DNA from: Paracoccaceae bacterium | GTDB taxonomy: Bacteria; Pseudomonadota; Alphaproteobacteria; Rhodobacterales; Rhodobacteraceae | Direction: 5' to 3' | Assembly: GCA_013373325.1 (NCBI GenBank) | Contig: JABXIA010000404.1 | Coordinates: 1 to 34,954 of the forward strand | Length of the DNA: 34,954 bases | In this document: in pieces, positions 15,676 through 23,676 of the stretch | Layout: each line of letters begins with the position of its first letter | Position numbering within the stretch: the first letter of the stretch is position 1 | The notes under the pieces: model-generated | What the model saw: the letters and a program-made list of their open reading frames with translations, nothing else | The model's database searches: none | Told to the model about the DNA's origin: nothing | Position numbers and translations under genes: made by a program

Positions 15676-16260
15676 TTAGGCCTCCGCTATGACTCGAGTG
15701 GACCGCGGCAAGGCCGTAATCTGCGATGCTGAGGTGAAGAAGAAATCCAACCCTAGCGGAAATGAGGCTGCGTTAGCTTGAAGCGCGGCAAGTTCGGGCA
15801 CCTGCATGCGAGCCATTTCCTTGATCCCCGGACCGCTCAGCACCGCATTCGGCACATCCAGGCTGTGCATTTCGACAATCAGCGTGGCCGAGCGGTCAGG
15901 ATACTCTGCCGTTCCTCTGCGAAAGCGGTTGAGCGGTTGCAAGTGCTGCCACCCGCCCAAAGCGAAATCCGCCTGCTCCGCGTCAACGACCGGAGCGCTG
16001 GTGTGAAAGGCCAGCCAGCCACGCAGGGCCTCGCTGTCCACATCAGGCGCCAGATAAACGCCGGTTTCCGGGTCGCAAAGGGTCAGCAAAAGGCTGCCTG
16101 CAGCCACTGAAACCCCTTCTGGAGGCTTTGCCCCTGAAATTTCCTGTATCTGACCGGGACGGGCCATTGCATTCATCGCCGCTCGGAAAGCATGCGCGGC
16201 AGCAAACTGCGGATTGCCAAATCCGCCTGAGAAAACTGTGCTCCGGGATTGCTGATCCAT
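15676..16260 (-). CDS. phnH: C-P lyase complex subunit PhnH
   Basis: Core subunit of the (PhnGHIJ)2 complex. PhnH has a PLP-transferase-like fold without the cofactor and binds the PhnI partner. Length of 194 equals E. coli PhnH. Recognised by FSGGFGNPQFAAAHAFRAAM and the following NAMARPGQI near the N-terminus, and by the PLGLDFFFTS segment near the C-terminus. I chose ATG 16260, which shares a base with the phnG stop (TGATG). A TTG one codon earlier is possible. It is directly followed by phnI. Confidence 0.95.
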   Translation of the reverse strand: MDQQSRSTVFSGGFGNPQFAAAHAFRAAMNAMARPGQIQEISGAKPPEGVSVAAGSLLLTLCDPETGVYLAPDVDSEALRGWLAFHTSAPVVDAEQADFALGGWQHLQPLNRFRRGTAEYPDRSATLIVEMHSLDVPNAVLSGPGIKEMARMQVPELAALQANAASFPLGLDFFFTSASQITALPRSTRVIAEA

Positions 16261-16712
16261 CAATCCTCTCCCCGCACCATCGTGAAAAACTCAACCTTTG
16301 TCGCTGCAGCCTTAGACGCGCGGGCCGTCTTCTGCTCTTGCCGTGCTTGCGCCAGCGGCATCAGCACAGCCTCACTCAAGGCTTCAGCAGCATCCGTCTG
16401 CATCAGCGCATCTATCTTGGCTGCAATCTCCGCCTTCGCCTTGCAGCGGCCCTGCACATAGCCATGGCCAACCGTGCCGTCCGCCAGCGAAAGTGCGCAT
16501 CGGGTGACGGTCATTTCACCCACATTGAAGGGAGCACCAGTACTGCCCATTCGGCCGCGGACCATTATCCCGCCAACTTCGGGAGCGCGGAGGAACTCAC
16601 AATCAGGGTCCAACCCGTAATCTTGCCACAGCTCAGTCAGCCGGACTTCTTCAGCAGAGGCCAGAAGGCTCATCCAGACCTTGCGATCTTCTGCACGAAA
16701 ATTGGTGTTCAT
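16260..16712 (-). CDS. phnG: C-P lyase complex subunit PhnG
   Basis: First gene of the minus-strand phn operon, encoding the 150-residue PhnG subunit (same length as E. coli). It sits against PhnI in the core complex and is needed for the phosphonate-ribosylation step. The conserved features MSLLASAEEVRLTELW and the C-terminal ATKVEFFTMVRGED stretch support the call, together with the gene order. The ATG at 16712 has an AAGAGG about 10 bases upstream. The promoter should lie in the 107-base gap shared with the divergent regulator gene phnF. Confidence 0.94.
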   Translation of the reverse strand: MNTNFRAEDRKVWMSLLASAEEVRLTELWQDYGLDPDCEFLRAPEVGGIMVRGRMGSTGAPFNVGEMTVTRCALSLADGTVGHGYVQGRCKAKAEIAAKIDALMQTDAAEALSEAVLMPLAQARQEQKTARASKAAATKVEFFTMVRGED

Positions 16713-16747
16713 TTATCTAAGCCTCTTGGCAAAGTTGTCGGCATTAT

Positions 16748-16763
16748 CTATACAACTATACAA
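16748..16763. promoter_or_regulatory. Tandem CTATACAA repeat, candidate PhnF operator
   Basis: Two copies of the octamer CTATACAA stand head to tail in the phnG/phnF intergenic region, read TTGTATAG on the phn-coding strand. The TATA-N3-TATA arrangement and similarity to TGTATA/TATACA-type sites of HutC-subfamily regulators make it a likely binding site for PhnF. It lies 36 bases before phnG and 57 before phnF, which would suit repression of both. No clear Pho box was seen. Confidence 0.45.
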
Positions 16764-16819
16764 ATACTACCCAATTCTCGTTCTCCGGTGCAATCCCAGA
16801 TTTGTGAAAGTTCAGTGAC

Positions 16820-17533
16820 ATGGCCCGCACGCCCGTTTGGAAGTCCATTGCTATCGCCCTGACCGACGACATCGCGCAGGGCCGGTATGAAACCGGCGGC
16901 AAGCTCCCCGCCGAAGTACAGCTGTCGGCTCGTTTCGGGGTGAACCGGCATACGGTGCGCCGGGCATTGTCGGAATTGGCGGAACAGGGATTGGTCCATT
17001 CGCGCCGCGGTGCCGGAGTTTTTGTAGCTTCCAAACCAACGGATTACCCGATCAGCAAGCGGGTGCGTTTCCACCAGAACCTGACACGCGAAGGCCGCAG
17101 CCCTGCCAAAAAGATCCTGACGCTTGAAACCCGCGCGGCATCTGCCCGCGAGGCCAAGGCGCTGCAACTGGACCCGGGCGCAGAGGTGCATGTCTACGAC
17201 GGGTTATCGCTCGCGGATGGCCAGCCCATCGCCCTGTTTCAAAGCATCTTCCCTGCAGACCGCTTTCCCGGCATACTCGACTCCCTTCAGGAGCAGCGAT
17301 CGGTCACTGCAACTCTGCAGAAGTTCGGGATTGAGGACTATACCCGGATCGAAACCCGGATCACTGCCAAGCTTGCCACGGCCACCCAGGCGCTGCACCT
17401 CAGGATCGCCGAAGGCAGTCCGATCCTGCGCACAACAGGTGTCAATGCGGACCCGCGGGGGCAGCCTGTCGAATTCGGTCGCACTTGGTTTGCCGGCGAC
17501 AGGGTGACACTAACCGTAAGCAGCGAAAGCTGA
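16820..17533 (+). CDS. phnF: PhnF, GntR/HutC-family transcriptional regulator of phosphonate genes
   Basis: Cytosolic DNA-binding regulator of 237 residues. The N-terminal winged helix is at about 5-70, with the recognition region LSARFGVNRHTVRRALSEL and then QGLVHSRRGAGVFV. Residues from about 95 to 230 form a UTRA ligand-binding domain of the HutC subfamily. It is divergent from phnG, as in other alphaproteobacterial C-P lyase loci, and the shared 107-base region holds a tandem repeat that is the likely operator. PhnF is expected to act as a repressor relieved by phosphate limitation or by a pathway metabolite. Which ligand it binds is not known. Confidence 0.92.
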   Translation: MARTPVWKSIAIALTDDIAQGRYETGGKLPAEVQLSARFGVNRHTVRRALSELAEQGLVHSRRGAGVFVASKPTDYPISKRVRFHQNLTREGRSPAKKILTLETRAASAREAKALQLDPGAEVHVYDGLSLADGQPIALFQSIFPADRFPGILDSLQEQRSVTATLQKFGIEDYTRIETRITAKLATATQALHLRIAEGSPILRTTGVNADPRGQPVEFGRTWFAGDRVTLTVSSES

Positions 17534-17562
17534 AAACGCTTTCCAGCAGCTCCAAGAAAGAA

Positions 17563-17581
17563 CCCCCGCCAAAGGCAGGGG
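17563..17581 (-). terminator. Intrinsic terminator of the tungstate transporter operon
   Basis: On the minus strand CCCCTGCC, loop TTT and GGCGGGGG form an 8-bp stem with one G-U pair, followed by the T-rich tract TTCTTTCTT. It lies 25 bases after the tupA stop. On the plus strand the wobble becomes a C-A mismatch and no T-tract follows, so the tup direction is favoured, although it may also stop phnF transcripts. Confidence 0.7.
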
Positions 17582-17606
17582 CTCCGATTATCCAGATCAG
17601 ATCAAG

Positions 17607-18410
17607 TCACTGCTGGGCGTTAAAGACGAACAGCGTTTCACCATTAATCTGATAAGCGTTGATAAGTTCCTTGGCCTTGTCCGATACCAGCCACTCCTCC
17701 AGTTGCAGTGCCAGGCTGTTCTTCACATGGACATGCTTCTTCGGGTTTACCGGGATATAGGCATACTGGTTGAACAGCACCGGATCACCGGCAAACAGCA
17801 AGCTCAACCCTGACTTGTTGCCGAAATTCAGCCAGCTGGCGCGGTCCGACATGATATAGGCGCCCATGCCCGCTGCGGTATTGAGCGCAGCTCCCATACC
17901 CGCGCCAACAGCACGGTACCACTCACCAAAACCTTCGGGATCCAACCCTGCGGCCTTCCAGAGGCTCAGCTCCTTCTTGTGCGTGCCGCTGTCGTCGCCG
18001 CGGCTGACAAAAGCCGCCTCCGTCCCGGCAATCCTTTGCAAAGCACCAGCTGCATTTTCGGCGCCAGCGATCCCTGCGGCATCGCCTTCAGGTCCGATGA
18101 AAACAAAATCGTTGTACATAATCTCGCGGCGGTGGGTGCCGTTGCCACCCAGCAAGAACTTCTCCTCGGCCTTCTTCGAATGCACCAGGATCGCGTCAAC
18201 GTCCCCCGCCTCCCCCAAGCGGATCGCCTGGCCAGTGCCGACGACCAGCAACTGCACATCCAGCCCCAAGTCGCTCTTGATCTCCGGCAGAAGAATTTCA
18301 GCCAGGCCGGAATTATGGAAAGAGGTGGTCACCGCCATCTTCATCTCTTCCGTCAGCGCCGCCGTGGCCCAGATTAATGAGGCAACAGCACCCAAAATAA
18401 GACGTTTCAT
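17607..18410 (-). CDS. tupA: Tungstate ABC transporter substrate-binding protein TupA
   Basis: Periplasmic oxyanion-binding protein, 267 residues, delivering tungstate to the TupBC importer for tungsten or molybdenum enzymes such as formate dehydrogenase. The signal peptide is about residues 1-20 (MKRLILGAVASLIWATAALT). The ligand-site start AVTTSFHNSGLAEILLP resembles the TTTS-x-x-SGL motif of TupA, followed by VGTGQAIRLGEAGDVDAILV and SRGDDSGTHKKE. This fits TupA better than ModA or phosphate-binding PstS. The ATG overlaps the tupC stop by 4 bp. Metal preference (W over Mo) is family inference. Confidence 0.88.
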   Translation of the reverse strand: MKRLILGAVASLIWATAALTEEMKMAVTTSFHNSGLAEILLPEIKSDLGLDVQLLVVGTGQAIRLGEAGDVDAILVHSKKAEEKFLLGGNGTHRREIMYNDFVFIGPEGDAAGIAGAENAAGALQRIAGTEAAFVSRGDDSGTHKKELSLWKAAGLDPEGFGEWYRAVGAGMGAALNTAAGMGAYIMSDRASWLNFGNKSGLSLLFAGDPVLFNQYAYIPVNPKKHVHVKNSLALQLEEWLVSDKAKELINAYQINGETLFVFNAQQ

Positions 18411-19117
18411 TCGACAATATCTCCATTCAGAAATGCGCGCGCTTGCGCTGTTTTAGGCCCGGCGAAAAACTCTGCGGCCGGGCTGAATTCGTGAATGCGG
18501 CCCTGCAGGACAAAGATCACCTCATCCGCCAGCCGCCGGGCTTGACCCATGTTGTGAGTGGACATGATCAGCCGGGTACCGCTGCCGGCGGCATGTGCCA
18601 GAATTTCCTCGATCTCGCGCGTGGCCCTGCCGTCCAGCGCCGCACAGGGCTCATCCAGAAACAGCACTTGCGGCTCGCGCACCAGCGCCCGGGCCAGCGC
18701 CAGTTTCTGCCGCTCTCCCCCTGACAGCATGGTGGCCTGACGTTCCAGAATTTCACCTAAGCCGACACGGCCCGCCCAATCTGCAGCCCGCGAGCGGGCC
18801 TGGCGGCGGCTGGAGCCCGTCAGCCGCAGCGGATAAGCGATATTGTCGATTACCGACCGCCGGAGCATCACCGGGGTCTGAAACACAAAGGCCTGATGCT
18901 TCTGCGCTTCCTCCAGCGCGCAGCCCCAGCGCAGGCTGCCGCCATTCATCCGCACGATACCATGCAGCATCTTCAACAGCGTGGTTTTGCCCGCACCATT
19001 GGGACCAATGATGATCGAGGTACCCTGCCCGCCCAGCGTCAGGTCGACCGGACCGACCAGCACCTTGCCGCGGCGGCGCACCCGGGCGCCTTTGGCCTCC
19101 AGAGGGAACATCTGCAT
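18407..19117 (-). CDS. tupC: Tungstate ABC transporter ATP-binding protein TupC
   Basis: ATPase powering the importer. Walker A is GPNGAGKTT (38-46), signature LSGGERQ (131-137) and Walker B VLFLDEP (151-157), and the switch His is in MSTHNMGQARRLADEV. I set the start at ATG 19117, which shares a base with the tupB stop (TGATG). Two in-frame GTG codons just upstream are alternatives. Length of 236 is normal for this compact family. It lacks the extra C-terminal oxyanion-binding (TOBE) domain of ModC, in line with a Tup rather than a Mod system. Confidence 0.9.
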   Translation of the reverse strand: MQMFPLEAKGARVRRRGKVLVGPVDLTLGGQGTSIIIGPNGAGKTTLLKMLHGIVRMNGGSLRWGCALEEAQKHQAFVFQTPVMLRRSVIDNIAYPLRLTGSSRRQARSRAADWAGRVGLGEILERQATMLSGGERQKLALARALVREPQVLFLDEPCAALDGRATREIEEILAHAAGSGTRLIMSTHNMGQARRLADEVIFVLQGRIHEFSPAAEFFAGPKTAQARAFLNGDIVE

Positions 19118-19821
19118 CACCACCGCCCCTCGCTCTCAGTGCGGCCCAGCCAGTGGATCGCCAGGTTGACCGCAATCGCCAGAGCAATCAGCACGAAGCC
19201 CAGGCCCAGTGCCATTGCAAACTCGCCCTTACCGGTTTCCAGCGCAATCGCCGTGGTCAGCACCCGCGTTGCGTGATCAATATTGCCGCCGACCACCATG
19301 ATCGCGCCAACCTCGCCAATCGCGCGGCCAAAGCCTGCCAGGGCCGCGGTCAGCAGCGCCCGGCGCCCGTCCCACAACAACGCCTTAATGCGCTGCATCT
19401 GGGTGGCGTTCATCGATATCAGCAGATCATGATAGTCGCTCCACAACTCCCGCAGCGACTGATGCGCTATCGAGGCCACCAGCGGCACCACAATGATTAC
19501 TTGAGCGATGATCATTGCCGTGGGTGTGAACAGCAATCCGAAAACGCCGAACGGGCCGGCTCTGGACAAAAACACGTAGACGATAAGCCCCACCACCACC
19601 GGCGGAAGCCCCATCAGCGCGTTCAGCACAGCAATCGTAGCCCTGCGCGCCCGGAACCGGCGCACCGCCAGAAAGGCTGCCAGCGGCAGCGCAATGGCGC
19701 ACGCGATGACCAGCGCGGTGAGCGTCACTCGCAGCGACCGCAAGGTGATCTCCACCAGATCCGCGTCCAGTGTGACCAGCAGCCAGAAGGCCTGGCTCAA
19801 TCCTGCCCACAGATCACTCAT
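19117..19821 (-). CDS. tupB: Tungstate ABC transporter permease TupB
   Basis: Inner-membrane permease of 234 residues with about five hydrophobic segments, starting with the helix near 25-50. The cytoplasmic EAA-type loop is present as LWDGRRALLTAALAGFGRAIGEVGAIMVVGG, shown here in parts: RRALLTAALAG then FGRAIGEVGA, which contacts TupC. The first gene of the tupBCA operon, each junction overlapping. The 340 bases upstream hold a minus-strand intrinsic terminator and a palindrome that may govern its expression. Confidence 0.9.
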   Translation of the reverse strand: MSDLWAGLSQAFWLLVTLDADLVEITLRSLRVTLTALVIACAIALPLAAFLAVRRFRARRATIAVLNALMGLPPVVVGLIVYVFLSRAGPFGVFGLLFTPTAMIIAQVIIVVPLVASIAHQSLRELWSDYHDLLISMNATQMQRIKALLWDGRRALLTAALAGFGRAIGEVGAIMVVGGNIDHATRVLTTAIALETGKGEFAMALGLGFVLIALAIAVNLAIHWLGRTESEGRW

Positions 19822-20161
19822 TCCGTTCGGTCAGCTCCCTTCGGCCCTGCTGTTTGCGAGGTCTAACACCCGCTGCCTGTTTTCAAAATCACAGGACAAG
19901 GCATTGGAACAGCCAAAAACGGCAGCCCACTGGAAAAAGGCCAATTTGACCACCATATCATGGTCGTCCGCCCAACCTGCGGACATAAAACCCCGCCGCC
20001 TGCGGGTTCCGGCGGCAGGACCGCAAGAAACCATGCCGCCTGTTAGCGCCAAACCACCGCTTTTGACCTCAATTCCGCCTTCGCGTGCTTGCGTGCGAGT
20101 ATTGAACGTGAAACAACCCCCGCCCAAAGTGTCACCCTGGACGCAACCTTGAGGAAACGCC
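19822..20161. other. 340-bp divergent tupB/nadA intergenic region with a minus-strand terminator
   Basis: No convincing gene is seen. Contents: a strong intrinsic terminator pointing toward tupB (19987-20019), a 5-3-5 inverted repeat ACCAT-ATC-ATGGT at 19952-19964 between that terminator and tupB, and the nadA ribosome-binding region (TTGAGGAAACGCC) just before 20162. A 116-codon minus-strand ORF that spans the region and enters nadA looks non-coding. Confidence 0.6.
19987..20019 (-). terminator. Intrinsic terminator upstream of tupBCA (attenuator or small-RNA end)
   Basis: Read on the minus strand, CCTGCCGCC pairs with GGCGGCGGG over 9 bp (one G-U), with a 10-nt loop, then G and TTTT. The plus-strand version has a C-A mismatch and no T-tract, so the orientation is clear. 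No annotated minus-strand gene ends here: upstream is the nadA promoter region. It therefore terminates either a leader of tupBCA or a small RNA started within about 140 bases. Confidence 0.65.
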
Positions 20162-21214
20162 ATGTTCGACCTGCAATCCATGCGGGATCAGCTCGCCACC
20201 CACTATGATCTGGCTCCGAATCCGGCCCTGGCCGAACAGATGGCGGACGTCTACGCGCGCATGGACCGCGTGGTGAACCCTGTCGAATGGGTGACCCACG
20301 CCCCTTATGTCGCGGCGATCCTGGAGTTGAAGAAACAGCGTAATGCGGTGATCCTGGCGCACAACTACATGACGCCCGAGATCTACCATGGCATTTCCGA
20401 CGTGGTCGGCGACAGCCTGCAGCTGGCGATCGAGGCGACCAAAGTCGAGGCCGATGTGATCGTGCAATGCGGCGTGCACTTCATGGCCGAGACCTCCAAG
20501 ATCCTCAGCCCGGACAAGACCGTGCTGATTCCGGATATGGAGGCAGGCTGCTCGCTGGCAGAAAGCATCACTGCCGAAGGTGTCGCGGAAATGCGCCGCC
20601 GCTATCCGGGCGCGCCGGTGGTCACCTATGTGAACACCACCGCCGAGGTGAAGGCGGCGTCCGACATCTGCTGCACCTCCTCCAACGCCGCGCAGATCGT
20701 TGCCGCGATGGAAGAAGACACCATCATCATGACCCCGGACCAGTACCTGGCGCAGAACATCGCCAATCTTGTGCCAGAAAAGAAGATTGTCTGGTGGGAA
20801 GGCTCCTGCATTGTGCATGAGCAGTACACCGCCAAGGATCTGCGCGATTTCCGCGAATGGAATCCTGGCACCCGGCTGATCGCCCACCCTGAATGCCCGC
20901 CGGATGTGGTGGCAGAGGCAGATTTCTCCGGCTCCACCAGCGGTATCGTCAAATATGTGACCGAAGAGAAGCCGGAGAAGGCGCTTCTGATCACCGAATG
21001 TTCGATGGCCTCGAATATTGCCGACCAGCTGCCCGAAGTTGAGTTTGTCGGTCCCTGCAACATGTGCCCCTACATGAAGAAGATCACCCTGGAGAAAGTC
21101 CTGTGGTCGCTGCACACCATGACCGAGCCGGTCGAGGTTGATCCTGAAGTCGCTGAAAAAGCCCGCGTCGCAGTTCAGCGTATGATCGACCTTTCACAAA
21201 AGCTGGGCATCTGA
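20162..21214 (+). CDS. nadA: Quinolinate synthase NadA
   Basis: Cytosolic 4Fe-4S enzyme that condenses iminoaspartate with dihydroxyacetone phosphate to quinolinate, the second step of de novo NAD synthesis. Cysteines placed to bind the cluster are Cys103 (VQCGVHFMAE), Cys216 (EGSCIVHE) and Cys302 (CNMCPYMK). The substrate motifs NAVILAHNYM and GDSLQLA are typical. Length of 350 is normal. The ATG at 20162 is preceded by TTGAGGAAA. It heads the nadABC operon, followed 3 bases later by nadB. Confidence 0.97.
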   Translation: MFDLQSMRDQLATHYDLAPNPALAEQMADVYARMDRVVNPVEWVTHAPYVAAILELKKQRNAVILAHNYMTPEIYHGISDVVGDSLQLAIEATKVEADVIVQCGVHFMAETSKILSPDKTVLIPDMEAGCSLAESITAEGVAEMRRRYPGAPVVTYVNTTAEVKAASDICCTSSNAAQIVAAMEEDTIIMTPDQYLAQNIANLVPEKKIVWWEGSCIVHEQYTAKDLRDFREWNPGTRLIAHPECPPDVVAEADFSGSTSGIVKYVTEEKPEKALLITECSMASNIADQLPEVEFVGPCNMCPYMKKITLEKVLWSLHTMTEPVEVDPEVAEKARVAVQRMIDLSQKLGI

Positions 21215-21217
21215 TCC

Positions 21218-22774
21218 GTGATCGAAACCGGCCGTATCGTCATTGCCGGCGCAGGTCTTGGCGCGCTTTATGCTGCACTTGAACTGGCCCCGCGGCCGGT
21301 TCTTGTGATTTCGCCGGAATCCCTGGGCGAAGGCGCCAGCTCAGCCTGGGCCCAAGGTGGTGTCGCAGCTGCCATGGCCAATCATGATACACCCGAGGCG
21401 CATGCCGCCGACACCCTGCAGGCAGGGGCTGGCACTGTCGATCCGGAGGTTGCCGCGATGGTGACGAGGGTGGCACGCGAGCACATCATCGACCTCACCG
21501 AACTTGGAACGCCCTTCGACCGTGACGCGAAGGGCAACTACGTGATGAGCCGCGAGGCCGCCCATTCCGCCGCCCGCGTGGTGCGGGTGAAGGGCGACCA
21601 AGCCGGCGATCAGATCATGCAGACGCTGATTACTGCCGTCCGCGCAGCCGTGTCCGTGCAGGTTCTGGAAAACACCCAGGCCGTGCGGCTGGAGACCCAG
21701 GGCAGCACCGTCTCCGGCATCTGGATCACCCGCGCTGATGCGCCCTCTGCCCCGGTGCTGATCAAATGCCCTGGCGTGCTGCTGGCTGGCGGCGGCTCCG
21801 GCGGTCTTTACGCCCATACCACCAACCCGCCCCGCATCCGCGGCCAAGTGATCGGCTTTGCGGCTCGTGCAGGCGCCCGCATCGCCGACCCGGAATTCGT
21901 GCAGTTCCACCCCACCGCCTTTGACATCGGCGAAGACCCGGCTCCGCTGGCCACCGAAGCTCTGCGCGGCGAAGGCGCTGTGCTGGTCAACGCGGGGGGC
22001 GACCGTTTCATGGTCCCGGCGCACCCGGATGCCGAGCTGGCCCCGCGCGATATCGTAGCCCGCGCAATCTTTGCCGAAACGCAGGCAGGCCGCCGCCCGA
22101 TGCTCGATACCCGCGCGGCCCTGGGCGCTGAGGTGCTGTCTCGCTTCCCCACCGTTGCCGAAACCTGTGCCCGCGCGGGCATCGACCCAGTGGCGCAGCC
22201 GATCCCCGTTGCCGTTGCTGCCCATTACCACATGGGCGGGGTCGAAGCCGACCTTCAGGGCCGCACCAGTCTTTCCAATCTTTGGGTCTGCGGTGAAGCC
22301 TCCTCCACCGGACTGCACGGCGCCAACCGGCTTGCCTCCAACGGTCTGCTGGAAGCACTTGTCTACGCCCGGAATGCGGCCCGGGACATTGCCGCCCTGG
22401 ACCTTCCGGCAGAAGCCGCAGAAGTCCTCCCGGAGTTCCCGGAAGGCGGACAGGATCTTGATCCGGCAGCCGTGAAAACCTTGCGCGAGGTGATGACCGC
22501 CCATGCTGGAGTCCGCCGCACCGCGGAGGGTTTGAAACAGGCGCTCGCCGCCATCGCCCGGCTTGAAGCCGAACAGGCCGGAGACGAAAACTTCCTCAAC
22601 ATGTGCGCCACCGCCACGCTGATCGCCGCTGCAGCGCTCAAGCGTGAAGAAAGCCGCGGCGGCCATTTCCGCGACGACTTCCCTGAGGCCGACCCCGCAC
22701 AGGCGCACCGCACCCGCATCACCTTGGATGAAGCCCTGGCTATCCGCGCCAAGGTTCAAGAGGAACTGACATGA
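21218..22774 (+). CDS. nadB: L-aspartate oxidase NadB
   Basis: FAD flavoprotein of 518 residues that oxidises L-aspartate to iminoaspartate, the unstable substrate passed to NadA. The FAD-binding GAGLGALYAALEL lies at the N-terminus, then SAWAQGGVAAAM, GGGSGGLYAHTTNP, FVQFHPTAF and the conserved C-terminal flavin/substrate motif GANRLASNGLLEAL. It belongs to the succinate dehydrogenase/fumarate reductase flavoprotein group, but the operon position fixes it as NadB. The start is GTG at 21218, 3 bases after nadA. Its stop overlaps the nadC ATG. Confidence 0.97.
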   Translation: MIETGRIVIAGAGLGALYAALELAPRPVLVISPESLGEGASSAWAQGGVAAAMANHDTPEAHAADTLQAGAGTVDPEVAAMVTRVAREHIIDLTELGTPFDRDAKGNYVMSREAAHSAARVVRVKGDQAGDQIMQTLITAVRAAVSVQVLENTQAVRLETQGSTVSGIWITRADAPSAPVLIKCPGVLLAGGGSGGLYAHTTNPPRIRGQVIGFAARAGARIADPEFVQFHPTAFDIGEDPAPLATEALRGEGAVLVNAGGDRFMVPAHPDAELAPRDIVARAIFAETQAGRRPMLDTRAALGAEVLSRFPTVAETCARAGIDPVAQPIPVAVAAHYHMGGVEADLQGRTSLSNLWVCGEASSTGLHGANRLASNGLLEALVYARNAARDIAALDLPAEAAEVLPEFPEGGQDLDPAAVKTLREVMTAHAGVRRTAEGLKQALAAIARLEAEQAGDENFLNMCATATLIAAAALKREESRGGHFRDDFPEADPAQAHRTRITLDEALAIRAKVQEELT

Positions 22775-23625
22775 GCACCCAATTCGCCACCCTGCCCGAC
22801 CTTATCCTGGAACCGATGGTACGCGCCGCGCTGATGGAAGACCTAGGCCAGAACGGCGATATCACCACCCGCGCGGTAATCCCGGCCTCAGCCACCTACT
22901 CCGCCCGGCTGAACGCCCGCGAAGATGGCGTGGTCTCCGGCATGCAGATCGCCCGCATCGCCTTTCACCTGGTGGATGCGGGCCTCAAGGTCGAAACCCT
23001 TCTTCCCGATGGCACTGCTTGCAAAAAGGGAGACACACTGATGGCCATCGAAGGCTCTGCTGCGTCGATCCTGTCCGGTGAACGTGTGGCGCTGAACTTT
23101 GCGGGCCGCCTGACCGGCATCGCCACTCTGACCGCAGCTTTCGCGGCCGAAACCAAAGGCACCGCAACCCGCATCACCTGCACCCGCAAAACCACGCCGG
23201 GCCTGCGGATTGCCGAGAAGCAGGCCGTGCTGCACGGCGGCGGCTACAACCACCGCTTCGGCCTGTCGGATGCAATCCTGATCAAGGACAACCACATCGC
23301 CGCTGCTGGCGGCGTCACGGCCGTTCTAGAAGCCGCCAAAGCCTCCGTCAGTCACATGATGAAGGTGGAAATCGAGGTCGACACTCTGGATCAGCTGGCT
23401 GAGGTCATCGCCACCGGCGGCGCTGATGTGGTGCTTTTGGACAATATGGACACCCCCACCCTGATCAAGGCTGTGGAAATGGCCAAGGGCCACGTGGTGA
23501 CAGAAGCCTCCGGCAACATGCGGCTGGAACGTATTGCTGAAGTGGCCGCAACCGGGGTCGAATATATCTCCTCCGGCGCGCTCACCCACTCTGCCCGCAC
23601 TCTGGATCTGGGCCTCGACTTTTAA
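22771..23625 (+). CDS. nadC: Nicotinate-nucleotide pyrophosphorylase (carboxylating) NadC
   Basis: Quinolinate phosphoribosyltransferase of 284 residues. It joins quinolinate with PRPP and releases CO2 to give nicotinate mononucleotide. Typical motifs are GDITTRAVIP near the N-terminus, TRKTTPGLRIAEKQAVLHGG (the PRPP and quinolinate basic residues), DAILIKDNHI and KVEIEVDTLDQ, ending with the IGVEYISSGALTHS-like barrel strand. It overlaps nadB by 4 bp and ends the operon, with a strong hairpin after it. It needs the PRPP that PhnN can also supply. Confidence 0.97.
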   Translation: MSTQFATLPDLILEPMVRAALMEDLGQNGDITTRAVIPASATYSARLNAREDGVVSGMQIARIAFHLVDAGLKVETLLPDGTACKKGDTLMAIEGSAASILSGERVALNFAGRLTGIATLTAAFAAETKGTATRITCTRKTTPGLRIAEKQAVLHGGGYNHRFGLSDAILIKDNHIAAAGGVTAVLEAAKASVSHMMKVEIEVDTLDQLAEVIATGGADVVLLDNMDTPTLIKAVEMAKGHVVTEASGNMRLERIAEVAATGVEYISSGALTHSARTLDLGLDF

Positions 23626-23632
23626 TCCCGGA

Positions 23633-23656
23633 AGGCCGGGCGTTCTTTCCCGGCCT
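23633..23656. terminator. Hairpin between the convergent nadC and hydrolase genes
   Basis: AGGCCGGG (23633-23640) and CCCGGCCT (23649-23656) form a perfect 8-bp stem with an 8-nt loop, 7 bases after the nadC stop. No strong T-tract follows on either strand, though TTAAAAG follows on the minus strand. Probably a two-way transcript end. Confidence 0.5.
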
Positions 23657-23676
23657 CCCATCCTCCCTTGAGGCTT

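Noticed and set aside
19831-20181. 116-codon minus-strand ORF across the tupB/nadA gap
   Set aside because: It runs from inside nadA through an intrinsic terminator hairpin and has no family-like motif or good ribosome site.
20132-21115. 327-codon minus-strand ORF
   Set aside because: Antisense to nadA. Composition is that of a mirror frame, and nadA cysteine motifs are intact.
21341-22759. 472-codon minus-strand ORF
   Set aside because: Antisense to nadB, which has all its flavoprotein motifs. Gly/His/Arg-rich composition without recognisable domains.
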